From positions 310,001-374,000 of the forward strand of contig OAPG01000022.1 of the NCBI GenBank assembly GCA_900208305.1: a stretch of DNA of 64,000 bases. The letters run 5' to 3'. Positions within the stretch are counted from its first letter, which is position 1. Each line of letters starts with the position of its first letter. The notes below the pieces were generated by a model. The model was not told where the DNA came from. It did no database searches and was given only the letters and a program-made list of their open reading frames with translations. Shown one piece after another: positions 10,090-20,100 of this stretch. This DNA comes from Melanopsichium pennsylvanicum (lineage: Eukaryota; Basidiomycota; Ustilaginomycetes; Ustilaginales). Made by a program: the position numbers and the translations under genes.

Positions 10090-12357
10090 ATGTCGGATGT
10101 CATTCGCGAATACCTCTCGCTTCCTTCGTCGGTCAGGGTTAGTTCACCCAATCAGGTTCAGCAATGGCTCGATGCTCTCCTCTCGGGTGGACTTAACCTA
10201 CTAGGCTCCGTCACCGATTCAATACGTACCAAGCTCTCCGTCGCTCTTCTCAACGATATTGCTGCAGCATCAGGCACTCGTGATGGAGACTACCTCCTCA
10301 ATGCCAGGAGCAGTGTAGGCTGGAACTCTGCCACAAGGTTCTCAGCGCTCAAGCTGCTCAAGGAGCTCAGTCGTCTACCCGGTGGCAGCGCACCTTTGGG
10401 AGACCCAGAAGCATTGCGAGTCCTCTTGCAACAGGTCGATTTTCCAAAGCAGCGCGTCAGAAGATCTTCCATTGCCACGTCCAAACTGTCCGCATCTACA
10501 CCCTCCACACCAACGCCCTCCACACCAACGCCCTCGAACGGCGCTCCTTCGACCCTTTCCGTGTCTACATATTCTCTCGTGTCCATCGCAAAGACGTTAC
10601 GGCGTGCCGTCAGCAAACGCGCTTCCCACCAATCCGACCGCTGTACAAAAGACAGGGACGTTCCATCTTCAGAAAGCAGTAGCGACGAGTACGACGTCAG
10701 TGGTGACCCCGACTGGCTCATCACAGATATGGCATTGCGCTGCCTCAACAATGCACTTTACCTCAACCAAGACGCTCGATTGCCATTCTCGAGCCAAGAT
10801 ATCGGAGGAGGTCACGTCGCAGTTGCACTTCTTTCCCGTCCTTACGACACACCCGCCGACATTCTGTTCCTTGCGGCTCGCCTCCTCTTCTTCAGCACGC
10901 TCTTCGAATCGCCCTTCAACAAAATCGCAGTCACCACCCTCAATGCTGTAAACATCGAGGCTGCTTGTGTTGACGCACTCGTAAAGGCTTCGTTAGAGAA
11001 AGGTTCAAATCCAAACGCCGCTTCTTCTGTTCTGGTTGCCAGTGGTAGCAAAGCACAAGTTGACACGGCCCTTTCGGATCTGCTCAAGGCGCATTTCAAC
11101 ATTTGCCTATACTATCCTCGCATCATTGATGCTGAAACTAAGCAGCAGCAGCAGCAGCAGCAGAAACAGCAGTCCGAAATGAATGGACCAACAAGAAAAA
11201 GTGAGCCGCAACAACCCCCGATACTTGGCGAAGCATTCCACTCGGAGCTGCTACCAATGCTCTCACCGCTCATGTCGGTCATTACCGCCCTTCCACTGCC
11301 TCACCCCGTACCTCTCATGCCGCCATTCACACATGCCATCTCCGCGCTCCTCAATTACCCGGTTGCACACGTCAAAACCGAGATCGACAAGTCAAGGCCA
11401 ACATCCTCATCCTCATCTTCTTGGCCCAAAATGACCACCGAAATCTCTGCTTGCTCCACGCACGCACTTGGCACCGCACCACTGTACATTTCACGACTGA
11501 TGACGTTGGTCGACTTGACGCTTTGCCGCTACTTTGGTATCGCGCCTACAGCCGATGATGATGGGCGAAAGATACCTGAAGACGTTGATTCCAAAATTGT
11601 CAAAGCGAAAGCCAATACGGATGGCATCGAGATTGAAGATTCTCTCGAGCCTCTGCTTCTTCTACTTGGTAAGATTGCGTCTGAAGATGAGCAACTTCGA
11701 ACGATTCTGCGCAACATTGTTTTACCGACGGATCTCGATCGTAGTGTTGCACTCGATCGTCGGATTGATGTTTTGGGAAGACTTGTTCGGCTTATGTCGT
11801 CGGTTACTTTGGTTCGATCTGCACGAGCCTCGGGTGAAGTTTTGCTTGCGTTGTGTGATGGGGAAGCGAAAGTGATGAGTGAAAAGATTGGGTATGGTCC
11901 TTGTGCTGGGTTTTTGATGAATACGGGTTTGGCATGTGCCTTGCCTTCAGGTGTGAAGGGTTCGGAAGGTTCAAATGGAAGGGTAGTGGATCCGATTACA
12001 GGAGTTTACGAGGCAACAGAGGAGGAAAAAGCAATGGATGAGATCAACACCATGACAGAAGAGGAAAAAGAGGCAGAGGCAGAGAAATTGTTCGTTCTCT
12101 TCGACAGACTAAACAAAACAGGTGTGGTTCAAGTTAGACATCCTATGGCTACTGCCAAGGATGAAGGCAGGTTCGAAGAGGTTGATGAAAATGTAGATAA
12201 GGAAGAGCGGGAGAGGATTGAAAAGGAGGATGAGGAGGTGGAAAGTCAAGTTGAAAGAGAAATGGCAGCATATAAAAAGAGAAAGGAAGAGTCAAGTATA
12301 CGTGCACAGAAGTTTATGTCACAGCCATCGCTTCATAATCACAAAAGCAGCACATGA
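10090..12357 (+). CDS. RIC8: Synembryn/Ric-8, G-alpha chaperone and exchange factor
   Basis: A 755-residue protein with the armadillo-like fold typical of Ric-8. Diagnostic stretches are ALRCLNNALYLN, PADILFLAARLLFF, LEPLLLLLGKIASEDEQ, RLVRLMSS and a C-terminal GYGPCAGFLMNTGLA. Ric-8 proteins act as folding chaperones and guanine-nucleotide exchange factors for heterotrimeric G-alpha subunits; in fungi they work in nutrient and pheromone cAMP signalling. A short repeat-derived Ser/Thr/Pro segment follows the first helices, a polyglutamine run is coded by CAG repeats near 11143-11163, and the C-terminus is Glu/Lys-rich. The ATG at 10090 opens the conserved N-terminal helix. It is convergent with PBN1, whose stop lies 237 bp downstream. 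Confidence 0.92.
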   Translation: MSDVIREYLSLPSSVRVSSPNQVQQWLDALLSGGLNLLGSVTDSIRTKLSVALLNDIAAASGTRDGDYLLNARSSVGWNSATRFSALKLLKELSRLPGGSAPLGDPEALRVLLQQVDFPKQRVRRSSIATSKLSASTPSTPTPSTPTPSNGAPSTLSVSTYSLVSIAKTLRRAVSKRASHQSDRCTKDRDVPSSESSSDEYDVSGDPDWLITDMALRCLNNALYLNQDARLPFSSQDIGGGHVAVALLSRPYDTPADILFLAARLLFFSTLFESPFNKIAVTTLNAVNIEAACVDALVKASLEKGSNPNAASSVLVASGSKAQVDTALSDLLKAHFNICLYYPRIIDAETKQQQQQQQKQQSEMNGPTRKSEPQQPPILGEAFHSELLPMLSPLMSVITALPLPHPVPLMPPFTHAISALLNYPVAHVKTEIDKSRPTSSSSSSWPKMTTEISACSTHALGTAPLYISRLMTLVDLTLCRYFGIAPTADDDGRKIPEDVDSKIVKAKANTDGIEIEDSLEPLLLLLGKIASEDEQLRTILRNIVLPTDLDRSVALDRRIDVLGRLVRLMSSVTLVRSARASGEVLLALCDGEAKVMSEKIGYGPCAGFLMNTGLACALPSGVKGSEGSNGRVVDPITGVYEATEEEKAMDEINTMTEEEKEAEAEKLFVLFDRLNKTGVVQVRHPMATAKDEGRFEEVDENVDKEERERIEKEDEEVESQVEREMAAYKKRKEESSIRAQKFMSQPSLHNHKSST
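11143..11163 (+). repeat. CAG microsatellite coding polyglutamine in RIC8
   Basis: Seven CAG codons followed by an interrupted CAG-rich stretch, giving a Gln-rich loop between two conserved helical regions of Ric-8. The site is probably length-polymorphic. Confidence 0.9.
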
Positions 12358-12594
12358 TGAGAATGAATGATATCATTCATGATTGATGCAAAAAAAAAAA
12401 AATTAAAAAATTGGCACGTACTGCGTTGTATTTCCATACGCAATCAAGCGTTGTTCACTGTGACCAAAAAAAAGGTCGTGACTATGCTCATACGATTTGA
12501 TTTTTTTTTAAGACACACATGGATGTATCGATTTCGAACCTTTTTTTTTTTTTTCGTCGCCACGAACAAGGAAGGAGGGAAAAGTGAGGCTAGA

Positions 12595-13824
12595 TTAAAA
12601 CGTGATTTCAACCGCTTGTAGTGTAGGTAAAACGATTGCGTAAAGATAATGCATTACGAAGAGACATGTTGTTAGAATGGTGAAGAGGGTGATGAGTTGT
12701 ACTGATGGTAGAATTTCTTGTTTTGCGACTGGAATTTCGAGTTGAAGCCACAACAACGAAGATAATTCACCAATATTGTCGTCATCGTCATTGTTATCGT
12801 TCATGAAAACCAGTACCTTGTTGTTGTTATTGTTGTTGTTATTTACTTTTGAAAAGAGATGTGAATGAGAGTGAGGGAAAATTGAGGTCAAGGTAGTTGA
12901 AAAGAAACCTTGAATATATTTTATCGCACTATGATCAGAGAAGTGGGAACAAGTTAAGTATAGGGTTGGTTTTTGGATGAATACATTTACGTAACCGGAA
13001 GAACGTTTTGATGAAGAAGATGAGAGATCATTTGATGATGAAGTGGGAAAAGATGGTTGACCGAGGAGATTTAGGAGAGAGAGTTTTGTTTGAGTAAAGG
13101 CTTTTGTTAGTGCGGTTGGAAGGATTTCTTCAAGCAAAGTGAGATATGGTGAATGAGGCCAAGGAAGAGTTGATTTTGATGATGAGTCGGTTGACATCTG
13201 TGGTGGATGATAACGTGTATGTAATGGTATCTCGAGTTTCACCATTCCATCTGCAGAGCGCAATTCATCAATGTTGAGCCGGATCATAAGAGTGGACACT
13301 TCGTCTTTGGCTTGTTCAACTCCAAATATTTCCACTTTTGCTTTTGCCTTTGCTGTTTTTGGTTGGGTGGTAGCAGCAGCAGCATTTTTTACTCCATGTC
13401 GAATCTTAGCTGTTCCAGGTCGCATTTGTTCGCCGCCGGAAAATTCTCTCAGTAGGGATTGGAGAATCTCCTCCGTCCCTTCCTCGCCAAATTCGTGCTG
13501 TGCCTGTTCCTCTTCCACCTCCGCATCTTGGTCCGTCCCGAACCACGTTGCTTGGGCTTTAGCCTTTCGACGCGCGGTCCATCCAACGGCTCCTTCGAGC
13601 TCAATTTGATCATCCGTGCTCGTCAGAAGTTCGACATTGTAACCGCGCTTCGAAGTCCTACCTTGAGTGATGATGGGGTTATGGGCTGTGAAAGGATCGT
13701 AGAAAACTCCCGCTGGTAGGTGAATGAGGAGGGTTGGCTCACATCCAGTATTCAGAACGCTTTGTGGCAGGTTCAGCCATAGCGTTGGATGTAAAGAGTT
13801 AGAATTCGTGAGTTGAGATTGCAT
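12595..13824 (-). CDS. PBN1: PIG-X/Pbn1-like subunit of GPI mannosyltransferase I
   Basis: A 409-residue protein from the chosen start. It shows the family's LHPTLWLNL opening, a LPAGVFYDPF element, and the signature VKLEIPLHTRYHPP, followed near the C-terminus by one hydrophobic membrane segment (about 20 residues, LFTILTTCLFVMHYLYAIVL). Pbn1/PIG-X partners the catalytic Gpi14/PIG-M in the ER and is needed to add the first mannose of GPI anchors. The open frame extends to an ATG at 13971, but a TATATA box at 13891-13896 (minus orientation) sits 67 bp upstream of the ATG at 13824, so transcription probably starts between them; that favours the shorter form. A run of about nine Asn codons and an Asp-rich stretch occur before the membrane segment, within a poorly conserved region. 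Family assignment is by motif and architecture. Confidence 0.8.
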   Translation of the reverse strand: MQSQLTNSNSLHPTLWLNLPQSVLNTGCEPTLLIHLPAGVFYDPFTAHNPIITQGRTSKRGYNVELLTSTDDQIELEGAVGWTARRKAKAQATWFGTDQDAEVEEEQAQHEFGEEGTEEILQSLLREFSGGEQMRPGTAKIRHGVKNAAAATTQPKTAKAKAKVEIFGVEQAKDEVSTLMIRLNIDELRSADGMVKLEIPLHTRYHPPQMSTDSSSKSTLPWPHSPYLTLLEEILPTALTKAFTQTKLSLLNLLGQPSFPTSSSNDLSSSSSKRSSGYVNVFIQKPTLYLTCSHFSDHSAIKYIQGFFSTTLTSIFPHSHSHLFSKVNNNNNNNNKVLVFMNDNNDDDDNIGELSSLLWLQLEIPVAKQEILPSVQLITLFTILTTCLFVMHYLYAIVLPTLQAVEITF

Positions 13825-13889
13825 GTTGAGGAAGAAGGGGGAGAATCGGATCGAGGTGTGGTGGTAGTAGTAGTAAGGAGGAAGATTGC

Positions 13890-13898
13890 ATATATACC
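13890..13898 (-). promoter_or_regulatory. TATA-like box upstream of PBN1
   Basis: TATATA embedded in GGTATATATGC on the minus strand, about 67 bp upstream of the ATG at 13824. It is used here to choose that start over the longer frame. Confidence 0.5.
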
Positions 13899-13971
13899 AT
13901 TTGGTGAGAAGAACAAAAAAAAAGGATGCGGGGAAGAAGTTGACGCGCATGCACGTTGGTCCGTGCATCAT

Positions 13972-14395
13972 CGTGTTTGGAGTTTATTGGCATACGAAAA
14001 TTGGTGGCTAAGGAGAGAAAAAAATGGCAACCTCAAAATTCTTACAAGAAATAAAATGAATATACATTCTGTTGTAGGTCTCGACCCTCAACTTCCCCTC
14101 CTGACCTTGCCCAACAAGATAAGCCTACCTTTGTAGCTAGCATTCGATGTGTTTCAGGGAAGATGTCAAACTTTTTGTGACCATCACGAAAAGGTATACA
14201 GAGACACGTAAGATGCTATCTGTGACTAGAGGCTGTCTTAGTCGACACACGTCGTAGGGCAGGTGAAGTTACGAATATGATTTGTTGAACAGAGACAAAC
14301 GGGCAAAATTTACCAAAACGGAACACATGCAGAACCAAGCAGAACTCCGCTCCAACTCTTCATTGAAGTCTTGCTCTCTTTTTTCGAATTGGCGT
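13972..14395. other. Intergenic between PBN1 (5' side) and the secreted-protein gene (3' side)
   Basis: Both neighbours are on the minus strand, so this holds the promoter of PBN1 and the 3' end of the next gene. I see no coding region or repeat in it. Confidence 0.5.
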
Positions 14396-16537
14396 TCAGC
14401 GCACGACCTCCTTCAAAGCCACGGAATCAGCAAACGGTTTGAATGCCTCGAATTGCTCCAGTGGCGTCTCGAGGGGATCCTTGATCCTCAAGACCGGCTG
14501 ATGGTGGTAATAATCATACCAGAACTTGTTGTGTGTTGCGTATTTTGTACCCAGTAGATCTTCAAACGTTTTGGGTGTTGACTCTTTACCCTTTGTTTCA
14601 CCTCCTTCATTATAGCGACCTCTGTAGTTGAACCTCTCTGCTCCTCCTCCTACTTCAGCTTTTGTCTTTCTAAGTTGCTTCTCTTGGAAAGCCCTTTCTT
14701 TTGCTCTTGTCTTCTGTAATTGAGCAATCACTGAAGGTGGTGTATCTGTTCGAAGATGTCTCTGCAAAGCATCGTGGATCGAATTCTCCAATATCACCGC
14801 ACCATTTCTATCCCTCATCATCAAACTTAGGTATTGAATCGGATGAACACTTTCATGAACACCTTCTTTGACTCCATCCCAACCTTCGGCTTGATTATCT
14901 TTGTAAACGCCTAAACTATGACCCGTGAGTGTAGGCGGAACTAGTTCAGCCAACTGCTTCCATGCATTAATCCTCTTCTGTTGTCCCGTAGGTACGATAC
15001 TATCTATATGTGGAGCAGGATTTTCAGGATCATCGATAAACGTAGGATTAGTAACAATGTCTCCGCCGGTAACACCCCCAAACGCTGTTACAACTCGATG
15101 TCCAGAAGTAGGCGTGACTCGGTGTTCTGCAGCCCACTGAATACGATTGAAAAGTTGTTCCCCGAATTCTTGCGAAGCAAGCGCTTTTCGGGTAGAGTCG
15201 AAATGCGCATGATTTTCTCCCAGTCGACCATCGAGTTTGGTATTGCCACCAAGATTGATACTAGGAAGTGCCGTTTTCACACTCCAGAGGCGGTACGGTG
15301 CGAGTTCGATAGCTTGATTCGGTGATTTGGAAAAACCAGGTGGGAAGGGGTTGGGCGACTTTCGAGCAGTCTCGTCAAGAGCTGTCAAGTCTGGAAAGGA
15401 TCCCACTTGGCGAATAAAACCAGGTGTGTTCAGGTTGGAAGGACTGTTTACGGCTGAGTGGGCCCAACGACCGGTGGCAGGAGCGGTGAGAGGCGTACGG
15501 ATGTGTGTGATGCCCCACTTTCCTCCAAATGAAGACTCGGAGCTGATCGTTGGAGAATTTGCTGACGAGCGAGGCGTGTTTCTTCCAAGCTGTAGCGCTC
15601 TGAGTTTGAATGCTGCATTGTCCAAAACATTTCGTGTTGGACTTTGCTCTCTCATTTCCCCTCCTACAGCATAAAGTCCTCGACCTCTGCCAACAGAGCC
15701 AGCCGCCGACCGCCCAGGGTCAATATCATGGTCGGTTCCAAACGGCGCAACGTCAGCCAGACGAATTTGAGAGCCTCGTGATTCCGGAGGAGATGGAGAA
15801 TTGCGAGGAACGCCAAAATCGGAATCGTGACGGAAAGAGGAAGAGCTGTGGGTGTTGCGGTGTATACTACCTTCGTTGAATCGACCCCTTCTGCGGCCGG
15901 AAGAGCCGCCTTGAGGAGACATTGGGAGATCGTCATCCATTCTGACTGTAGTTGGTTCTGGCCACTTTTGCACTGATGTGTCTCCCAGTCCGCTTCTCAG
16001 TCTCGCTACATCGGAAGATTCCCCGTCGCGGCTATCTGCATTACCGAAACTCCTAGCACGATAATTATCTTCGCCTTTCTGAACTGTACCTGTGTCTTTC
16101 ATAGTGGAACCTGCTGTGAAGGTGAACAACCCGTCCCGAGACCCTTGTTCAAATCCCACTCCAGCTCCTGCTGGCTTTCGCTGAGATGCGGGAGCATGAT
16201 TAGAAGCAGGCTCATGGATGTACTTATCACTAGGGTGTGTCAAGGGTTCATGAATGTAGCGCCATTTACCTTGAGAATTGAGACGTTGATCGTTCATTTC
16301 CCTGAACCAAGCCACTCGGGCCGCTCCAGGGTCTTCGTCTGGGTAGATTGTTCGAGATGTGACAAGCGTGTCACGTAGGGGCACATTGACCGGCGACCGG
16401 GGTGTGGATGATAGGCTTTCGAGGTTGTTGTTCAGGTCTAATTGGTCGTCCTGAACGCCCAGAGTTAGTGAGGGGAAAATCAGGAGAGTTAAAAGAAGCA
16501 AAAGACGTTTCAGGAAGCTGTCGTTGGCTGGTCGCAT
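14396..16537 (-). CDS. Secreted protein of unknown function
   Basis: A 713-residue protein from the chosen start. Residues 1-27 form a clear signal peptide: a basic start, then LLLLLTLLIFPSLTLG. No domain is recognised. The N-terminal half is Ser/Arg/Gly-rich and probably disordered, with a duplicated YIHEP element near residues 92-109. The C-terminal 250 residues are denser in hydrophobic and aromatic residues (QLFNRIQWAAEHR, VVTAFGGVTGGD, NKFWYDYYHHQP) and look folded. There are almost no cysteines. The frame extends upstream to an ATG at 16657, but a TATATAAA box ends only a few bases before that codon, so the mRNA should begin downstream of it and the ATG at 16537 is preferred. The features fit a smut secreted, possibly effector-like or wall-associated protein; that role is a guess. 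Confidence 0.7.
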   Translation of the reverse strand: MRPANDSFLKRLLLLLTLLIFPSLTLGVQDDQLDLNNNLESLSSTPRSPVNVPLRDTLVTSRTIYPDEDPGAARVAWFREMNDQRLNSQGKWRYIHEPLTHPSDKYIHEPASNHAPASQRKPAGAGVGFEQGSRDGLFTFTAGSTMKDTGTVQKGEDNYRARSFGNADSRDGESSDVARLRSGLGDTSVQKWPEPTTVRMDDDLPMSPQGGSSGRRRGRFNEGSIHRNTHSSSSFRHDSDFGVPRNSPSPPESRGSQIRLADVAPFGTDHDIDPGRSAAGSVGRGRGLYAVGGEMREQSPTRNVLDNAAFKLRALQLGRNTPRSSANSPTISSESSFGGKWGITHIRTPLTAPATGRWAHSAVNSPSNLNTPGFIRQVGSFPDLTALDETARKSPNPFPPGFSKSPNQAIELAPYRLWSVKTALPSINLGGNTKLDGRLGENHAHFDSTRKALASQEFGEQLFNRIQWAAEHRVTPTSGHRVVTAFGGVTGGDIVTNPTFIDDPENPAPHIDSIVPTGQQKRINAWKQLAELVPPTLTGHSLGVYKDNQAEGWDGVKEGVHESVHPIQYLSLMMRDRNGAVILENSIHDALQRHLRTDTPPSVIAQLQKTRAKERAFQEKQLRKTKAEVGGGAERFNYRGRYNEGGETKGKESTPKTFEDLLGTKYATHNKFWYDYYHHQPVLRIKDPLETPLEQFEAFKPFADSVALKEVVR

Positions 16538-16658
16538 GGTGACGAACGACGATCTTGATTGCACAATCGAGGTAGTCGGAGTACGAGTGACGAAGGCAAG
16601 GAGAACAAGAAAAGGATTCGATATCCAAATACTTGCTCTTGTTGGCCATGCAAACATG

Positions 16659-16666
16659 TTTATATA
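16659..16666 (-). promoter_or_regulatory. TATA box of the secreted-protein gene
   Basis: TATATAAA on the minus strand, about 120 bp upstream of the ATG at 16537 and directly adjacent to the alternative ATG at 16657. Its position argues against use of the upstream ATG. Confidence 0.6.
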
Positions 16667-17178
16667 CTAGAGAGCCGGATAGACGTGGGAGGAGCTGGAA
16701 AGAGTAAGGACAACAAAATACTGTAGCAAATGAAACCCGGTCACTCACACAATGTGACCGCAGCAATTCGGCGCATTACGACGGTCGCCTTTATGCGTCC
16801 TCATTGAGTTGGCAATGATCATCAGGCTTGGACCGGACCGGTCAATCAGGTGACGTGCTCGAGTTGAGGCAATCCTTAGTATGGCCTCGCTCTGACGGCC
16901 TGCCTATGTGCTCGCAGCCGCTTCTTATTGCAAACAACAAGATCGCCCCACCTATCTCTTCATGAGGCTTCAAGTGGGAGATTGGATGTTAACTTACTTT
17001 CCGAACAGCACCAATGCATGGTCTCCGGATGATGCGCTCACTCGATTTGAGATCCTTTCGGTCGGTCAGCTCCTGAAGACAAAGGTCACACAGGTCGCAC
17101 GCACTGCTTGATTCGCGTGAAAGAATCAGATTTCGATTCAATTGCAGACAAAGAGCATACAATGAAGAGCATCCCACG
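16667..17178. other. Intergenic, promoter of the secreted-protein gene and 3' end of the SNF2 gene
   Basis: No gene is visible. It contains one TACTGTA heptamer at 16719-16725, about 55 bp beyond the TATA box of the secreted-protein gene. Confidence 0.5.
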
Positions 17179-20100
17179 CTAGCGATCACTACCGTTGAAC
17201 AAGAACCAGATCTCCTTGGCGTCCAGTCTGCTGCCCTTGATCAGTTTGCTTCCCTCCAATGCGGCCTTTGCCAGCGCTCTCTTCTTTTCCTGCAACTTGA
17301 GAATTCTCTCCTCGACAGTATCTTTGATGCTGAGTTTGTAGATCGTGACATGCCTCGTCTGGCCCAGTCTGTGGGCTCTGTCAAAGGCTTGTTCTTCGAT
17401 CTGAGGATTCCACCACAGATCCATCAAAATGACCCTGCTGCAGCTCGTCAAGTTCAGGCCCGTACTACCCGCCTTGAAGGATATCAAGATGACAGTGACG
17501 TTGGGGTCGTTGCGGATACGCTCAAGTGCCGCCTCGCGATCTTGTGGTTTCATCGAACCATCGTACCGCACATAGCGGTAGGAATTCCGCTTGAGATGCG
17601 GCTCAACGATATTGAGGAACGACGTGAACTGTGAAAATACGATGGTCTTCTCGGTGCGGTCAGCATTGCGGATAGCAGAGAGCAAGGCCAGCATCTTGCG
17701 GATCTTGGTCGAGCCAAAAGAGGTCGCAAAGAGATCCTGGGAGAGATTAGATGCAAGCGCCGTACAGTCTGCGCAGAGAAGGCGATTTCCAAGGTTCGGG
17801 GCGACAGCTGCCATGAGATCCTCGGAGCTGTTCGCATCCTCAGCGGAATGAGTGGGTGCGTCGCGCAGAAGTTCGACGTTGCATTGTTCACACCGCTTGG
17901 TAGCGACACTCAGACCTGAAAGCATAGCAGCAAGACTATCATCGTCATCATCGTCGTCGACTGCTTGAGCAGTTGCTTGCTTCGACGAATCAGCGGATGG
18001 TTTGGACTCACCACTTGAAGCCGACCCGATCGCACCTGCATCCACTCTGAGACTGCCCGTAACCATGGCTGGATGGCTGCACGCCTGTCGTAGTCTCAGC
18101 AGTAACACAAGCGAAGCAATCATGTTCGTCTTCTTGCCTGTGGCCCTGGACTGTTCCTCCTCTTTTTCAAAGGCTTCCTTGATCCTTTTCTGTAGACCCA
18201 CGTAAAAGTCCTTCTCTTGCGGAGAATCGAATTCGAGCTCGATCAGCTCCAGGTTACGTTCTGGCAAGCTGAGAATAGGGTTTCCATCGTCGGTCTTTGC
18301 ATCCTTGGCACGACGCAGCATGATAGTCTGTAGAACGAAGGTGAGGCGTTTCATGCCCCAATTGACCCTATTTTGATTGTTCGACTTGAGCGGCTCGCCG
18401 ATCTTCTCTTTGAAGTGCTGAAAGTCGTCAAAGGGGGGAACGCGGAGGAAATGGATGAGGGAGAACATCTCGAAGGCGTCATTTTGTAAAGGCGTACCGG
18501 TCAAGCACCAGCGCGAAACAGCGTTGGCAGCAAGCAGGAAGCACGCGCGGGATTGCTTGGTTTTGTGGTTCTTGATGTTATGCGCTTCGTCAAGCACGAT
18601 GCGGAGCCACTGGAAATTAAAGAGAGGAGTTGGCGTCGCTTTCTTTACAGCTTTGGCCGCCGACATTGGACCAGGAAATGAGTCGTCAGAATCCTCTGAG
18701 TCCACCTCCAAAGATTCTGATACAGACTCTGCGTCAGAATCAGCCCTTGTCGTGCGACTGGAACGAGAACGATTCTTATGCTTGGACTTGGCTTTCGACT
18801 TGAGCGTAGCAAGAGCAGAGGGAAGAGTGCCTTTGGCCTGTGCTTCGAGATTGGAAATGTAGTTGCTGTATTCACTCGCCACAGTGTTGTAGGTGGTGAT
18901 GACGACATGAAACTTGTTAAAGTGAGAGGCTATTTTGGCTCTGCCGGAGCCGTGATAGAGGTAGACCGTGAGACCAGCATCGGTCTTTTCGAAAATCTCA
19001 CGCTCCCATTGCTTGATGACGGACAAGGGCGCCACAATGAGTGTGGTTTTCGAAGGCATCTCGAGACGAGGCAGCTCTTGGAGCGGTCTGATGGTTTGCT
19101 CGGTATCGGCCTTGCTGGTATTGGCTGCCTCTTTGCCACGCTTCGGAGCTTCGGAGGGTGGCTGGAGATCGACGGTAGAGGTGGCTTGACCGGGACGATT
19201 CGAGACGATCAGTGCAAGAGTCTGGACGGTCTTGCCCAGACCCATATCGTCGGCAAGAATGCCTCCTTTGGCTGCGCCTTTCTCGCGCTCTCGCATCCAA
19301 GTGACGCCCTGCACTTGATGGGGTAGCAACATACACTTGAGCCCTGCGACTTTGGCACTGGTCTTTGCATCGTCCGATACCTCGGTGACGTTGACCATGT
19401 TGGAAAGCATGTCATGGATCTGCTTGTCACGGGTAGCAGCATCGACAGGAGGACCAGCGGCATACGCGTCCGAATGAATGGAGTTTGGTGGCAAACGAGA
19501 CTCGTGATCTTTGTGCATGATATGCGACTGAGTGATTTTGGGGCTCGATTGAGAGGAGGAATGAACGAAAGGATCGTGGTCTTGGCTCATGTAGAGCGTT
19601 TGTTCCTGCTTGGATCTCAAAGGCGAATGGTAGAAAGGATTGTTGTTTTGGAGCGGAGGAGAAGTGCGCTTAGGCGAAGTTAATGGAAGCGAAATGAAGG
19701 GCGCTTGCGCAGATTTTGAGCTTGGCGAACGGAAAGGTTGAGCAGCAGCGTAGCTGGATGACGAGGTTGATGAAGGGCCTGGAAGGATGGGAGGATTGCG
19801 AGATGGAGCATCCGTTGAGTTTACTGGTCTAGATGATTTAGACTGAGTGGTTTGGAAGGGGTTTTTGCGAGCACCGATAGGTGAGGCTTCGCCAAAGATG
19901 ATGGGATCTGCGCGTGAGCCAGTGTTTCTGGATGTTAGGGGAAGCGTAACGGCTGAGCGTGATGAGGCAGAAGGAGGAATGTAGGGCACGAGAGGCGGCT
20001 GGTAAAGTTTGACTTTGGGTGGTGGAGCGTGTTTGTTACGATGCGGTAAAGAAGAGATAGCTGGATTTGTTGTCAAAGATGAAGCTGAAGACGACGGAAC

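Noticed and set aside
13825..13971. N-terminal extension of PBN1 resembling a signal peptide
   Set aside because: A TATATA box lies inside this stretch, so it is more likely promoter and leader than coding sequence.
16538..16657. 40-codon upstream extension of the secreted-protein gene
   Set aside because: A TATATAAA box is directly adjacent to the upstream ATG, and the signal peptide begins properly at the internal ATG.
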